Notes under the pieces: model-generated | Databases searched by the model: none | What the model was told of the DNA's origin: nothing | Seen by the model: the letters and a program-made list of their open reading frames with translations, nothing else | Source: JBBDRW01 sp040905265 | GTDB taxonomy: Bacteria > Bacteroidota > Rhodothermia > Balneolales > Balneolaceae | Assembly: GCA_040905265.1 (NCBI GenBank) | Contig: JBBDRW010000177.1 | Coordinates: forward strand, 7,961 to 71,960 | Reading direction: 5' to 3' | DNA: 64,000 bases | Part shown: piece by piece, positions 35,944 to 44,432 of the stretch | Layout: every line of letters begins with the position of its first letter | Numbering within the stretch: position 1 is the first letter of the stretch | Made by a program: the position numbers and the translations under genes

Positions 35944-37728
35944 CTAGTAACCCGGGTTTTGCACCAGGTTTTCGTTTCGCTGCATCTCCTCCTGACGAAT
36001 AGGAATGAAGTAGTGGCTGTCGTTCCAGCCTCGAGGAGAAACCATCGTGGTTCCTTCCGTTCCTGCAGGAATATAACTCTCATACGTTACATTCGTATAA
36101 GTGCTCCTGTCGTCCCGGTCGGTGGCGTCGGCCGTGATACGGATACCGTGGCCATCCACCATCACATCCGGAGCGATTTTCCAACGACGGATGTCGAAGT
36201 AGCGGTGCTCCTCATGAAAGAGTTCCACCCGCCGTTCATTCCGGTACCGCTCGACCAGTGCCTGGCCGGTGTCGGTGATCGGCGGCATATCTACACGTGC
36301 CCGTATCTGGTTGATCGCGTTTTGAGCAGCAGCATCGTCACCCAGCTCCATGGATGCTTCCGCGTAGTTCAGCAGAACCTCTGCATATCGGAAAAATCTC
36401 CATGGGATTGTCTGGGTAGTGTTGTGATGCCGTACCTCTTCAGAGAGATACTTCCGGATATAGTAGCCGGAGTAACTTCCGTTCCAGTCCTCGATCGGGC
36501 CGCGGCGTGAATCGACCGCATCTTCAACCGTACCGCTCGGCAGGTTCAGCACGTTCCAGGTCTGGATGATCCCGTTTGGCTCAAACGGAGCGCGGAAGGA
36601 GGGAGACTCCTGCCACTGCGCACCATCATAGAGGATGGATGCCTCGAGACGGGGGTCACGGTTCTCGTAGATCGCCCCGGCGTGTGCCGGATTGTTCCAG
36701 TCAAACGCGCTGCCGTCTCTCATCTCATAGCTGTCGATCAGAGACTGAAGCGGTGTGTTCCCTGCCCAGTTCCGATAGCCGTTCGGCCCATTATAGATAC
36801 CCGGACGGGCACCAATGCCATTAGCTGTTGACTGTACGAAGTGACGGCTCATGATGATCTCTTCATGATCTTCCGGTGTGAGGAAGATCTGTTTGTAGTT
36901 CTCTACCGGATCGTCATGACGATCGAAGAGACTATAGATTCCGAGATCCATCACAGCCTGTGAAGCAGCTCGAGCATCTTGCCACATCGCCTGCTGGTTG
37001 CCGGACGGGAAGCCGACCAGCTCGTTGGCAGGGTTGTCGTGGAACAGGTCACTCGCTGCGTGCGTCAGGATGCGCGCCTTGAGGGCCAGTGCGGCGCCCC
37101 TGGTTGCACGTCCCAGTTCACGGGGTTGCAGAGGCAGCAGAGGTGCTGCCGCTTCAATATCCGAGAGGATAAAGTCCAGGGTCTCCTCATACGTGCTCCG
37201 GTGAACGAGCATATCGTCATCCAGATCGAACGGCTCGGTAATAATCGGAACACCTCCGAGCATCCGGAGCAGGTTGTGGTAGAAATAAGCCCGCAGGAAG
37301 AGTGCCTCTCCCTTGAGCTGATTTCGTAATCCCGCATCGATCACCTCTACTTCGTCGATCTGTCCCAGGAAAATATTCGCCTGGCGGATCCTTTCGTAGA
37401 GATCGTCCCAGCGGAAGTGTTCGAAGTCACCACGGCCCCATGGCCCGAAGTTGCCTGGGGAGACATTCCCCAGAACGGCATCGTTGGTACCATATCCGTG
37501 AATAAAGTGCGTGTCGTCAGACATGGATGAGTTGGAGACCTCACGGAATCCGTGCATCATCCCGCCATAGACGTCATTCAGAAACAGCTGGACAAGATTT
37601 GCATCCGTCCAGACCGCGTCATCCGATATCTCATCCAGTGGTGTCCGGTTGAGTACATCGAAATCGCATGCGCTGACGAATAGTACAGCGCAAAGTAGTC
37701 CTAACAGTTTAATTTTTATGTTCTTCAT
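35944..37728 (-). CDS. SusD/RagB-family glycan-binding lipoprotein 2
   Basis: Outer-membrane lipoprotein of 594 residues that partners SusC2. The lipobox is FVSAC with Cys at residue 21, followed by DFDVLNRTPLDEISDDAVW. Core motifs GEALFLRAYFYHNLLRMLGG and RNERRVELFHEEHRYFDIRRW match SusD1 nearly residue for residue, as does WNNPAHAG/YENRDPR in the middle. The start lies 13 bp after the SusC2 stop, so the pair is translationally coupled. Close similarity to SusD1 implies duplication of the whole SusCD pair. Confidence 0.95.
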   Translation of the reverse strand: MKNIKIKLLGLLCAVLFVSACDFDVLNRTPLDEISDDAVWTDANLVQLFLNDVYGGMMHGFREVSNSSMSDDTHFIHGYGTNDAVLGNVSPGNFGPWGRGDFEHFRWDDLYERIRQANIFLGQIDEVEVIDAGLRNQLKGEALFLRAYFYHNLLRMLGGVPIITEPFDLDDDMLVHRSTYEETLDFILSDIEAAAPLLPLQPRELGRATRGAALALKARILTHAASDLFHDNPANELVGFPSGNQQAMWQDARAASQAVMDLGIYSLFDRHDDPVENYKQIFLTPEDHEEIIMSRHFVQSTANGIGARPGIYNGPNGYRNWAGNTPLQSLIDSYEMRDGSAFDWNNPAHAGAIYENRDPRLEASILYDGAQWQESPSFRAPFEPNGIIQTWNVLNLPSGTVEDAVDSRRGPIEDWNGSYSGYYIRKYLSEEVRHHNTTQTIPWRFFRYAEVLLNYAEASMELGDDAAAQNAINQIRARVDMPPITDTGQALVERYRNERRVELFHEEHRYFDIRRWKIAPDVMVDGHGIRITADATDRDDRSTYTNVTYESYIPAGTEGTTMVSPRGWNDSHYFIPIRQEEMQRNENLVQNPGY

Positions 37729-37741
37729 AATCCTCTATTGA

Positions 37742-40700
37742 CTAAAATGTTACGGATAAGCCGACATTTACAACCCGCTTCTGCGGATAGTAAGAGCCAG
37801 ATGAGTTCCTTGCTTCCGGATCCATCCAGAACTTGGAGAAGGTCAGAAGGTTGAAACCATTTGCATACACCCGCAGTCTCTGGAGCCCAAGCTGGGCAGC
37901 AAGATTGGAGGGCAGCCTGTATCCGATTTCAGCATTTTTCAACCGTACATAGTCCGTGTTGTGGAGGAAGTGGGTATTGCCATGCGCCATCCAATACTCT
38001 TCCTGCCGCTGGAACGCTCTCGGTTGAGAAGCAGTCGGGTTATCCGGAGTCCACCGGTCCTCTGCAAAATCCTGGAAGTAGTTTCCGAAGTCTCCGGATT
38101 GGGTGGAGATATACTGAGCGGCACCTGTTGCACCTTCAAGCAGAAGTGTAAAGTCGATTGACTTGTAGACACCGCTGATGTTCAGGCCGCCGTTGTACTC
38201 TGGGAAGTACGTTCTCCGGTCCCGGTATCGGTCATCGGAATCGATGACGCCGTCACCGTTAATATCTTCGAAGATCACGTCACCGGGGCGGGCACCTGGC
38301 CAGCTCGGTGTGCTCTCAACTTCAGCCCAGTCGTCAAAAACGCCCAGGGACTTGTAGTAGAGGTTCGTGTCCATCTTGAAGCCAGTGGACTGCTGCCACT
38401 CGGGTGCACCCGGGGCTTCATCCCAGAACTGGATTTCGTTGGTTGCATAGCCGAATCCGAAAGAGACATCCAGGAGAAATTCCGGGCTGATCTGGTCGGA
38501 CCAGGTGATGTTACCATCCCATCCCCAGCTCTTCACCTCACCGATGTTCTCTTCAGGAAGGCTAATACCGGCCGTCTGAGGAACAGACGCGTTTCGCTGG
38601 TGGAGGATATCCGTTCTCAGGTAGTTGTAGTAATCAACTTCCAGAGAGAGTTTGTTATCGAACATGGACGCTTCCACACCGACGTCAAACTGGTTGGCAA
38701 CCTCCCAGGTTACATTCGGGTTCGGAGTACGCGACGCTTCGATCGATTGAACGATGTTTCCGCCAAATACATGGCCTCGTCCAAACTCATAGGTCGACAG
38801 GTACTGGAACGCGGAGATCCGGTCGTTCCCGGTCTGTCCCCAGGATGATCGAAGTTTCAACTCGTCAAAGAAGTCGGTCGCGTTCGTGAACCAATCTTCC
38901 TGCGTCAATCTCCACGCTGCGGAGACGGAAGGGAAAAAGCCGAACCGGCTATCTTCCGGGAAGATATAGGAGCCGTCATAGCGCCCGATCAGCTCAACCA
39001 TATACTTGCTCTGGTAGTTGTAGTTGACACGGCTGAAGAAGTTGATTCGAGCGTAGTCACCCGCGCCACTCCAGATATCCTGCTGATCCTGTGCACCTGC
39101 ATCCAGTTGCTGGATCTGCGTGGAGGGGTAGTATCGTCTAAATGCACCGATACTTGTATCTTCGCCCGTTTCTCTCTCTGCACCAACCAGGATTGTATAG
39201 GAGTGATTCTCCAAATCCTGCCGGTACTGCGCAATACCACTAACGGTAATGTCAGTTGCATTGGCCCGCTCCTCTGTCAATCGGGGATCGGAGAAAGGCA
39301 CCTGGCTCGCATTCAGGATCGGCTCCCCTGAGGAGTCAAATCCGGAGAGTGCATAGAGGGTCCACGGTGTCTGCCACCGTTTTCTGTCTCTATTGTAAAC
39401 GTCAACCGCTGCATTTCCAATGAAGGAGAGCCCCTCAACACGCGGAATTTCCACCGTAACACTGGTATTGCTTTGAAGGTAGTATCTCGCGTCCCTGTCA
39501 TATCCGGTCGCGTCCGTACCGGTTACTACCGGGTTGGTTCCGTTCTCGATATCCGGGGCAGGAAGGCCGTTGGGCCAGAATCCAGGCTCATTCGGCTTGC
39601 CGCGCATCAACATCCGGAATGTGGCGCCGGCACCTTCGGTCGGGAAGTTTCTCTCTTCCAGCCGCCCGACGACGTCAAACGTCATGGAGATATTGTCCGT
39701 AAGCTGTCCGTCAAGATTGCTTCGGAACTGATACTCGTTGTAGCGGGTCGCGCTGTTCTCGTAGTATCCATCTTCGGTCAAACCGCCGAAGGAGAGACGA
39801 TACCTCATGGACTGGCTTCCGCCGGAAATGGACATATCCGCACGCGTCTGGTAGGACATCGGCTTTAGCGCCTCTGCAAACCAGTCAGTGTTGGGACAGT
39901 TCCACGGATCCTGCTCGAGCCGGTGGCAGTCGATATCCGACTGTGTATAGCGCAGATCCCGGCCAGCATATGAATCCGTCTCGTTCAGCATGGTCATGTA
40001 GGTCGCCGCGTCCGCCATCTCTGGAATCCGCGTCGGCTGGTTGAAACCCTGATTTATATCAAAGTTGAACTCGGGAGCACCTGCCTCTCCACGCTTGGTG
40101 GTGACAAGAATCACACCGTTCGCTGCACGGGAGCCGTAGATCGCAGCAGAAGCATCCTTCAGGACACTGATGCTTTCGATATCTCTAGGGTTGATTCGAT
40201 CCAGGCCACCCCGGCGATCCGGTACGCCGTCAATCACGATCAGCGGATTGTTGTTGTTCAGTGTTGAATTCCCGCGAATCCGGATACTGGCACCGTCATA
40301 TCCCGGCTCACCACTGTCGGTAACAGTGATCACGCCCGGTACGGTACCGGTCAGCTGATTCGAAAGGTTCGTCACGGGAACCCGCTCCATCCGCTCTCCC
40401 GAAAGGGAACTGACGGAACCTGAGAGAGTCTCCCGGGTCTGTGTTCCATACCCGACTACGATGACTTCCTCACCGCCCAAAACTGCCAGCGACATGGAAA
40501 CGTTGATTTCGCTTCGGCCGGCCACTGCGATCTCCTGGGGCTGATAACCCACATAAGAGAAACGAAGTGTTGCGTCGGAAGGAACATTAATTGAATAATT
40601 TCCATCCAGGTCTGTAATTACACCCGAATCGGTACCGGCAAGCACAACGTTAACACCGGGCAGCGTTTCCCCGGAGCCTTCGTCGGTCACCGTTCCTGTA

Positions 40701-40777
40701 ACGGTCGTTTGCGCCATCCCTGCGGTCGCCAGACCGAAGAACAGACAAACTGTAAGTAGTAACTTGTATTTACCCAT
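37742..40777 (-). CDS. SusC/RagA-family TonB-dependent oligosaccharide transporter 2
   Basis: Outer-membrane importer of 1011 residues. Signal peptide ends near GMAQ, then a carboxypeptidase-D-like domain (GTVTDEGSGETLPGVNVVLA), the RagA signature VIVVGYGTQTRETLSGSVSS, a plug with DIESISVLKDASAAIYGSRA (identical to SusC1), and a barrel ending in Phe (VGLSVTF). The shared blocks, including GFNQPTR(V/I)PEMADAATYMTMLNE, show that it is a close paralogue of SusC1. Differences concentrate in predicted loops, so the ligand may differ. Two LacI-type operators lie 104-161 bp upstream. SusD3 is encoded upstream on the same strand after a 472-bp gap, so this SusC is flanked by SusD genes on both sides. 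Confidence 0.96.
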   Translation of the reverse strand: MGKYKLLLTVCLFFGLATAGMAQTTVTGTVTDEGSGETLPGVNVVLAGTDSGVITDLDGNYSINVPSDATLRFSYVGYQPQEIAVAGRSEINVSMSLAVLGGEEVIVVGYGTQTRETLSGSVSSLSGERMERVPVTNLSNQLTGTVPGVITVTDSGEPGYDGASIRIRGNSTLNNNNPLIVIDGVPDRRGGLDRINPRDIESISVLKDASAAIYGSRAANGVILVTTKRGEAGAPEFNFDINQGFNQPTRIPEMADAATYMTMLNETDSYAGRDLRYTQSDIDCHRLEQDPWNCPNTDWFAEALKPMSYQTRADMSISGGSQSMRYRLSFGGLTEDGYYENSATRYNEYQFRSNLDGQLTDNISMTFDVVGRLEERNFPTEGAGATFRMLMRGKPNEPGFWPNGLPAPDIENGTNPVVTGTDATGYDRDARYYLQSNTSVTVEIPRVEGLSFIGNAAVDVYNRDRKRWQTPWTLYALSGFDSSGEPILNASQVPFSDPRLTEERANATDITVSGIAQYRQDLENHSYTILVGAERETGEDTSIGAFRRYYPSTQIQQLDAGAQDQQDIWSGAGDYARINFFSRVNYNYQSKYMVELIGRYDGSYIFPEDSRFGFFPSVSAAWRLTQEDWFTNATDFFDELKLRSSWGQTGNDRISAFQYLSTYEFGRGHVFGGNIVQSIEASRTPNPNVTWEVANQFDVGVEASMFDNKLSLEVDYYNYLRTDILHQRNASVPQTAGISLPEENIGEVKSWGWDGNITWSDQISPEFLLDVSFGFGYATNEIQFWDEAPGAPEWQQSTGFKMDTNLYYKSLGVFDDWAEVESTPSWPGARPGDVIFEDINGDGVIDSDDRYRDRRTYFPEYNGGLNISGVYKSIDFTLLLEGATGAAQYISTQSGDFGNYFQDFAEDRWTPDNPTASQPRAFQRQEEYWMAHGNTHFLHNTDYVRLKNAEIGYRLPSNLAAQLGLQRLRVYANGFNLLTFSKFWMDPEARNSSGSYYPQKRVVNVGLSVTF

Positions 40778-41249
40778 AATACCTACTCCAATTATTAACT
40801 CTGATTAAAGGGCTCTTACTATTTCCCCGCCGAAAAGGCCGGTTAACTTCAGAACCCGTGATTTACTATAAACATCCGGCCTGATAGCGCTACCAAACGG
40901 AGAAAGTAAAAAACCCTCTCAGAGGGAAACGCTCTCAAAAAAACCTGATGCAGATGTTAATTTGCATTAACAACAAGAAAATTAATATTAATGGAAGGGA
41001 AGTCAAGAAAATAATTATCTCTTTTTTCTGTTACCGCCTGCTTTACAAAAGCATCGAAACCGAAGCCAGAAAAGCGTTTTTTTAGGGTATCGGCCATACT
41101 ATTACTTAACCGGTATCTCTGGCTGGAACAGGAGTCTGGTTAATTTTGAGCAGATTTTGAGTATGAAACAGGCAGAAAGGCAAATTTTGTGCAACAATTT
41201 TGTTGCTTCATCGTATGGAGCGGGTTCAGGTGAGAAGTGATGGCCGGGT
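40778..41249. other. 472-bp intergenic region between susD3 and susC2
   Basis: No gene is visible. The SusC2-proximal part holds two LacI-type operators (40881-40938). Around 40955-41030 the sequence is AT-rich. Near 41214 there is a short stretch with weak 7-bp periodicity. I see no convincing terminator for SusD3. Confidence 0.5.
40881..40938. promoter_or_regulatory. Pair of LacI-family operators upstream of susC2
   Basis: CTGATAGCGCTACCAA (40881-40896) and AGGGAAACGCTCTCAA (40923-40938) are centred 42 bp apart, about four helical turns. The first matches the susC1 distal site CTGGTAGCGCTCCCAA in 14 of 16 positions. The second is weaker. Confidence 0.62.
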
Positions 41250-43028
41250 TCAGTTGTATTCCGGGTTCTGGGCCAGCCGGTCGTTCCGGTTTATCTCCTC
41301 TTCCGGAATCGGCAGGAAGTACATGCGGTCCAGCCAGCGACGTGCCTGTACACCCTCGCCAAGTTCATAGCTGTAATTAAAGTAGGTTTCACGGTCCATC
41401 CGGTCCTCCGCCTCCACTGAAATCGTCAAAACCTGAATGTCTTCATACGTTTCGGGGGCAATCTTCCAGCGACGGACATCCCAGTAGCGGTGCTCTTCAA
41501 ATGCCAGCTCCACCCGGCGTTCATTCCGGTAGAGCTCTTTCAGCTCCTCGCCACTCGCGATAGTCTCCGGCATCCCGGCACGTTCCCGGATCAGATTCAG
41601 CACCCTGCGCGCTTCACCGTCATCCCCCAGTTCCAGGGAGGCTTCCGCATAGTTCAGCAGGATCTCGGCATAACGGAAAAAACGCCAGGGCACCTCTTGT
41701 CGGCGATCGAGCGGATTCACCTCCGGATCGATGAATTTCCGAAGGTAGTAGCCGGTACGCGTATGATTGATCCTCTGTACGGGACTTAACCTGGCATCCA
41801 GCCCAAAATAACTGCTTCCATCTGTTACATTCACCTCAACAAATGTCTGGATCACACCCTGCGGGTCATGGGGCGCCCCTCTGAATGTACGTTCCCGCCA
41901 CTCTGCCCCGTCATATAAGATAGTCGCATAGAACCGTGGGTCCCGGCTCTCATAGGGGGAGGCGGCGTGTTCAGGGTTTTCCCAACTGAAGGGTGATCCG
42001 TCAGACATCCGGAATGCATCCGTCAAAGCCGGCAGCGGTGTATTTCCACCCCAGAGTTGATAACCGTTCGGGCCATTGTGCAAACCGGGGTGGTATCCAT
42101 CCTCGCTGATGACCTGGGAACTTACATCCGACCGGAAAAAGCGGCTCATGATCGACTCCTCGTGCTCCTCGTTGGCCAGGAAGAGCTGTGTAAAATTCTC
42201 GACCGGATCTTCGTATCGGTTAAAGAGGGAGTAGATCCCCAAATCCATCACATCGCGGGCGGCATCCCTGGCCGCCTCCCAGTACATCTGGCGATTTCCC
42301 GTCGTATACCCGGTATACTCACTGGCCGGATTCTCATGAAAGAGGTCACTCGCTGCATAGAGAAGAACCCTCGATTTCAGGGCAAGTGCAGCCCCTGCCG
42401 ACGCTCGCCCTTCCTCCCCCGGTTCCGGGTCGAGCAGCTCTGCCGCTCTCTCCGCCTCCTCAATGATAAACTCTACCGTTTCAGCAAACGTGTTGCGGGA
42501 GACCAGAAACTCATCGTCATTCAGGGCAAACGTACGGGTGATGATTGGCACACCGCCATAATTTCTCAGCAGGTTGTGGTAAACGTAGGCCCGCAAAAAA
42601 TGGGTCTCTCCTTTTATATTGCGGATCAGCTCCGGGTCCTCAATGGCAGAATCGTCAATATTTTCAATCATCGCATTCAGCTGGCTGATCCCGGAGTAGG
42701 AGTGTCCCCATTGAAAATGCTCCAGGCCATCCTCATCCCAGGCTCCCAGGTATCCGGCCGTTGTAATCCCCTGAACGACCTCGGTTACTCCGTAGCCGTG
42801 AATAAAGTGGGCCTCATCCGTAAGGGATGCGAGCATGATTTCGTGCAGGCCGTGGCCCATCGTACCGTAAAGGCCGTTCAGTGTCTGCTGGATCAACTGC
42901 GGATTCTCCCATACATCATCATCGATAAGCTGCTGGTCAGCTCCTGCATCCAGTGCATCAAAATCACATCCGGCGGACAGGAGAGTGGCCACCAGAATCA
43001 AAATCGTAAATGAGTGAATCTGCTTCAT
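41250..43028 (-). CDS. SusD/RagB-family lipoprotein 3, without an adjacent SusC of its own
   Basis: Surface glycan-binding lipoprotein of about 592 residues. The ATG at 43028 gives MKQIHSFTILIL and the lipobox LSAGC with Cys at residue 21. SusD motifs are GETHFLRAYVYHNLLRNYGG, YNLFxRYEDP-type repeats and RNERRVELAFEEHRYWDVRRW. It is recognisably related to SusD1 and SusD2 but more divergent, for example at its N terminus (DALDAGADQQLIDDDVW). It sits upstream of SusC2, not downstream as usual, and no second SusC lies beside it. It may be an alternative lid for SusC2 or a remnant whose SusC was lost. Confidence 0.93.
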   Translation of the reverse strand: MKQIHSFTILILVATLLSAGCDFDALDAGADQQLIDDDVWENPQLIQQTLNGLYGTMGHGLHEIMLASLTDEAHFIHGYGVTEVVQGITTAGYLGAWDEDGLEHFQWGHSYSGISQLNAMIENIDDSAIEDPELIRNIKGETHFLRAYVYHNLLRNYGGVPIITRTFALNDDEFLVSRNTFAETVEFIIEEAERAAELLDPEPGEEGRASAGAALALKSRVLLYAASDLFHENPASEYTGYTTGNRQMYWEAARDAARDVMDLGIYSLFNRYEDPVENFTQLFLANEEHEESIMSRFFRSDVSSQVISEDGYHPGLHNGPNGYQLWGGNTPLPALTDAFRMSDGSPFSWENPEHAASPYESRDPRFYATILYDGAEWRERTFRGAPHDPQGVIQTFVEVNVTDGSSYFGLDARLSPVQRINHTRTGYYLRKFIDPEVNPLDRRQEVPWRFFRYAEILLNYAEASLELGDDGEARRVLNLIRERAGMPETIASGEELKELYRNERRVELAFEEHRYWDVRRWKIAPETYEDIQVLTISVEAEDRMDRETYFNYSYELGEGVQARRWLDRMYFLPIPEEEINRNDRLAQNPEYN

Positions 43029-43179
43029 AAGGTTTAAAATGAAATACATGCCAGATTATTGTACAACGTACCTGATTAACTTCCAATAACCGACCCTGGC
43101 AGCAACTTCGTTTCAAAAACCGGAATCAAACCCCGGATTCACACCCCATGAATTCCTTACTTTATTGTAACTTTGGACA

Positions 43180-43284
43180 GAATACTGAATTGAGGCGACA
43201 GGGAATAGGTGATAGTTCTCGATAATCGAAAAGTTCTTATCTATCGAAACCTTTTCCCTGTCATCCATCATCCATCTATCCCCT
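43180..43284. repeat. Two-armed heptanucleotide array between susD3 and mscS-like gene
   Basis: Left arm: GAATACT, GAATTGA, GGCGACA, GGGAATA, GGTGATA (43180-43214). Right arm: CCTTTTC, CCTGTCA, TCCATCA, TCCATCT, ATCCCCT (43250-43284). The arms are purine- and pyrimidine-rich respectively and flank about 35 bp with GATA/TATC symmetry, so the whole can fold back. It ends 5 bp before the mscS-like start. Confidence 0.62.
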
Positions 43285-43289
43285 GAAAT

Positions 43290-44399
43290 ATGGAACTACT
43301 TACAGAAGCCAACGATCTTGTACTCGTCGGAAATGAGGTTTGGCGCATACTGATCTTCACCATACTGATCGCAATCGCTTTCCTCTTTGGGAAGATATTG
43401 AAGTTTCTGTTCAAACGGATCGCCCCCAAACTGGATGAAAAGGGTAACCGTATTCTGGCCGTCTCCTTCCGGTCGGCTGCAAATTCGATCACATTCCCAA
43501 TTTTTGCTTTCGGATTACGAATAGCCGTCTCTTTTTTGACCATACCGGAAGAGTTTCACGAACTGGCACTTACGCTGATCCAGGTTCTGATCGTCATTGC
43601 AATCGGCCATTTCGCCTACCGTCAGGTCGATGTGATTGACGCCTGGCTTGAACGGTTTGGTAACAAGGATGATGTTCAGATTGACGGGATGCTGATCCCG
43701 ATCATCGGAAAATCCCTGCGGGTAACGGTAACCATTCTGGTGATTCTGCAAATTGCCCAGACGCTGAGCGACCAGCCCATAACCAGCATTCTTGCCGGTA
43801 TCGGCATCGGCGGCCTGGCACTCGGCCTGGCTGCACAGGATACGATCCGAAACTTTTTCGGCTCCCTGATGATCTTTGCAGACAAGCCGTTCGATGTTGG
43901 AGAGCTGATCAATCTGGATGATAAACTGGGGGTGATCCAGGAGGTAGGGGTCCGCACGACCAAAATCCGGACGCTTGACGGACATATGCTGACCGTACCG
44001 AACGGGGTTCTTGCAAACACCACCATACACAATATTGGCAAACGGCCCTACATTCGGAGAGTCATGAATGTAACTATCACCTACGATACCACACCCGATA
44101 TGGTAGACCGTGCCCTGGAGATCCTCCGGGAGATCTTTGACAATCACGAGGGGATGAACGAGGAATTCCCTCCCCGCATTTTCTTCAATGAGCTCAACGC
44201 GGATTCTCTCAATCTCACTGTCTTCTACTGGTACCACCCGCCGGACTACTGGAAGTATATGGAGTTCAGCGAGCATGTAAACAAGGAGATCTACCGCCGG
44301 TTCAACGAAGAGGGGATCGACTTCGCATTCCCGACTCAGACCATCCACCTGGCAGGGGGAGACAGTGGTAAGGATACAGAATTCAGTAATAAGGAGTAA
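43290..44399 (+). CDS. MscS-family small-conductance mechanosensitive channel
   Basis: Inner-membrane channel that releases solutes on hypo-osmotic shock. The 369 residues show N-terminal membrane segments (about 15-35, 65-95, 100-125), the pore-lining helix ITSILAGIGIGGLALGLAAQ followed by DTIRNFFGSLMIFADKPFDV, and the cytoplasmic beta-domain (VRTTKIRTLDGHMLTVPNG). The C-terminal alpha/beta domain ends with GIDFAFPTQTIHL. The last eight residues (DTEFSNKE) are encoded by a heptanucleotide array and are likely a late addition. It is divergent from susD3. Confidence 0.94.
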   Translation: MELLTEANDLVLVGNEVWRILIFTILIAIAFLFGKILKFLFKRIAPKLDEKGNRILAVSFRSAANSITFPIFAFGLRIAVSFLTIPEEFHELALTLIQVLIVIAIGHFAYRQVDVIDAWLERFGNKDDVQIDGMLIPIIGKSLRVTVTILVILQIAQTLSDQPITSILAGIGIGGLALGLAAQDTIRNFFGSLMIFADKPFDVGELINLDDKLGVIQEVGVRTTKIRTLDGHMLTVPNGVLANTTIHNIGKRPYIRRVMNVTITYDTTPDMVDRALEILREIFDNHEGMNEEFPPRIFFNELNADSLNLTVFYWYHPPDYWKYMEFSEHVNKEIYRRFNEEGIDFAFPTQTIHLAGGDSGKDTEFSNKE

Positions 44400-44406
44400 G
44401 GAGGGG
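44372..44406. repeat. Heptanucleotide array encoding the MscS-like C terminus
   Basis: Five gap-free units: GGATACA, GAATTCA, GTAATAA, GGAGTAA, GGAGGGG. The TAA stop of the mscS-like gene is the end of the fourth unit. Confidence 0.7.
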
Positions 44407-44432
44407 ACGGATCAGGGCCGGCAGACTGGCCG

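Noticed and set aside
42057..43013. Plus-strand open frame of 318 codons opposite susD3
   Set aside because: SusD3 on the other strand has a lipobox and conserved SusD motifs. The antisense translation is not protein-like.
43515..44348. Minus-strand open frame of 277 codons opposite the mscS-like gene
   Set aside because: The plus-strand MscS family protein is complete and clear, and the antisense frame shows no motif.
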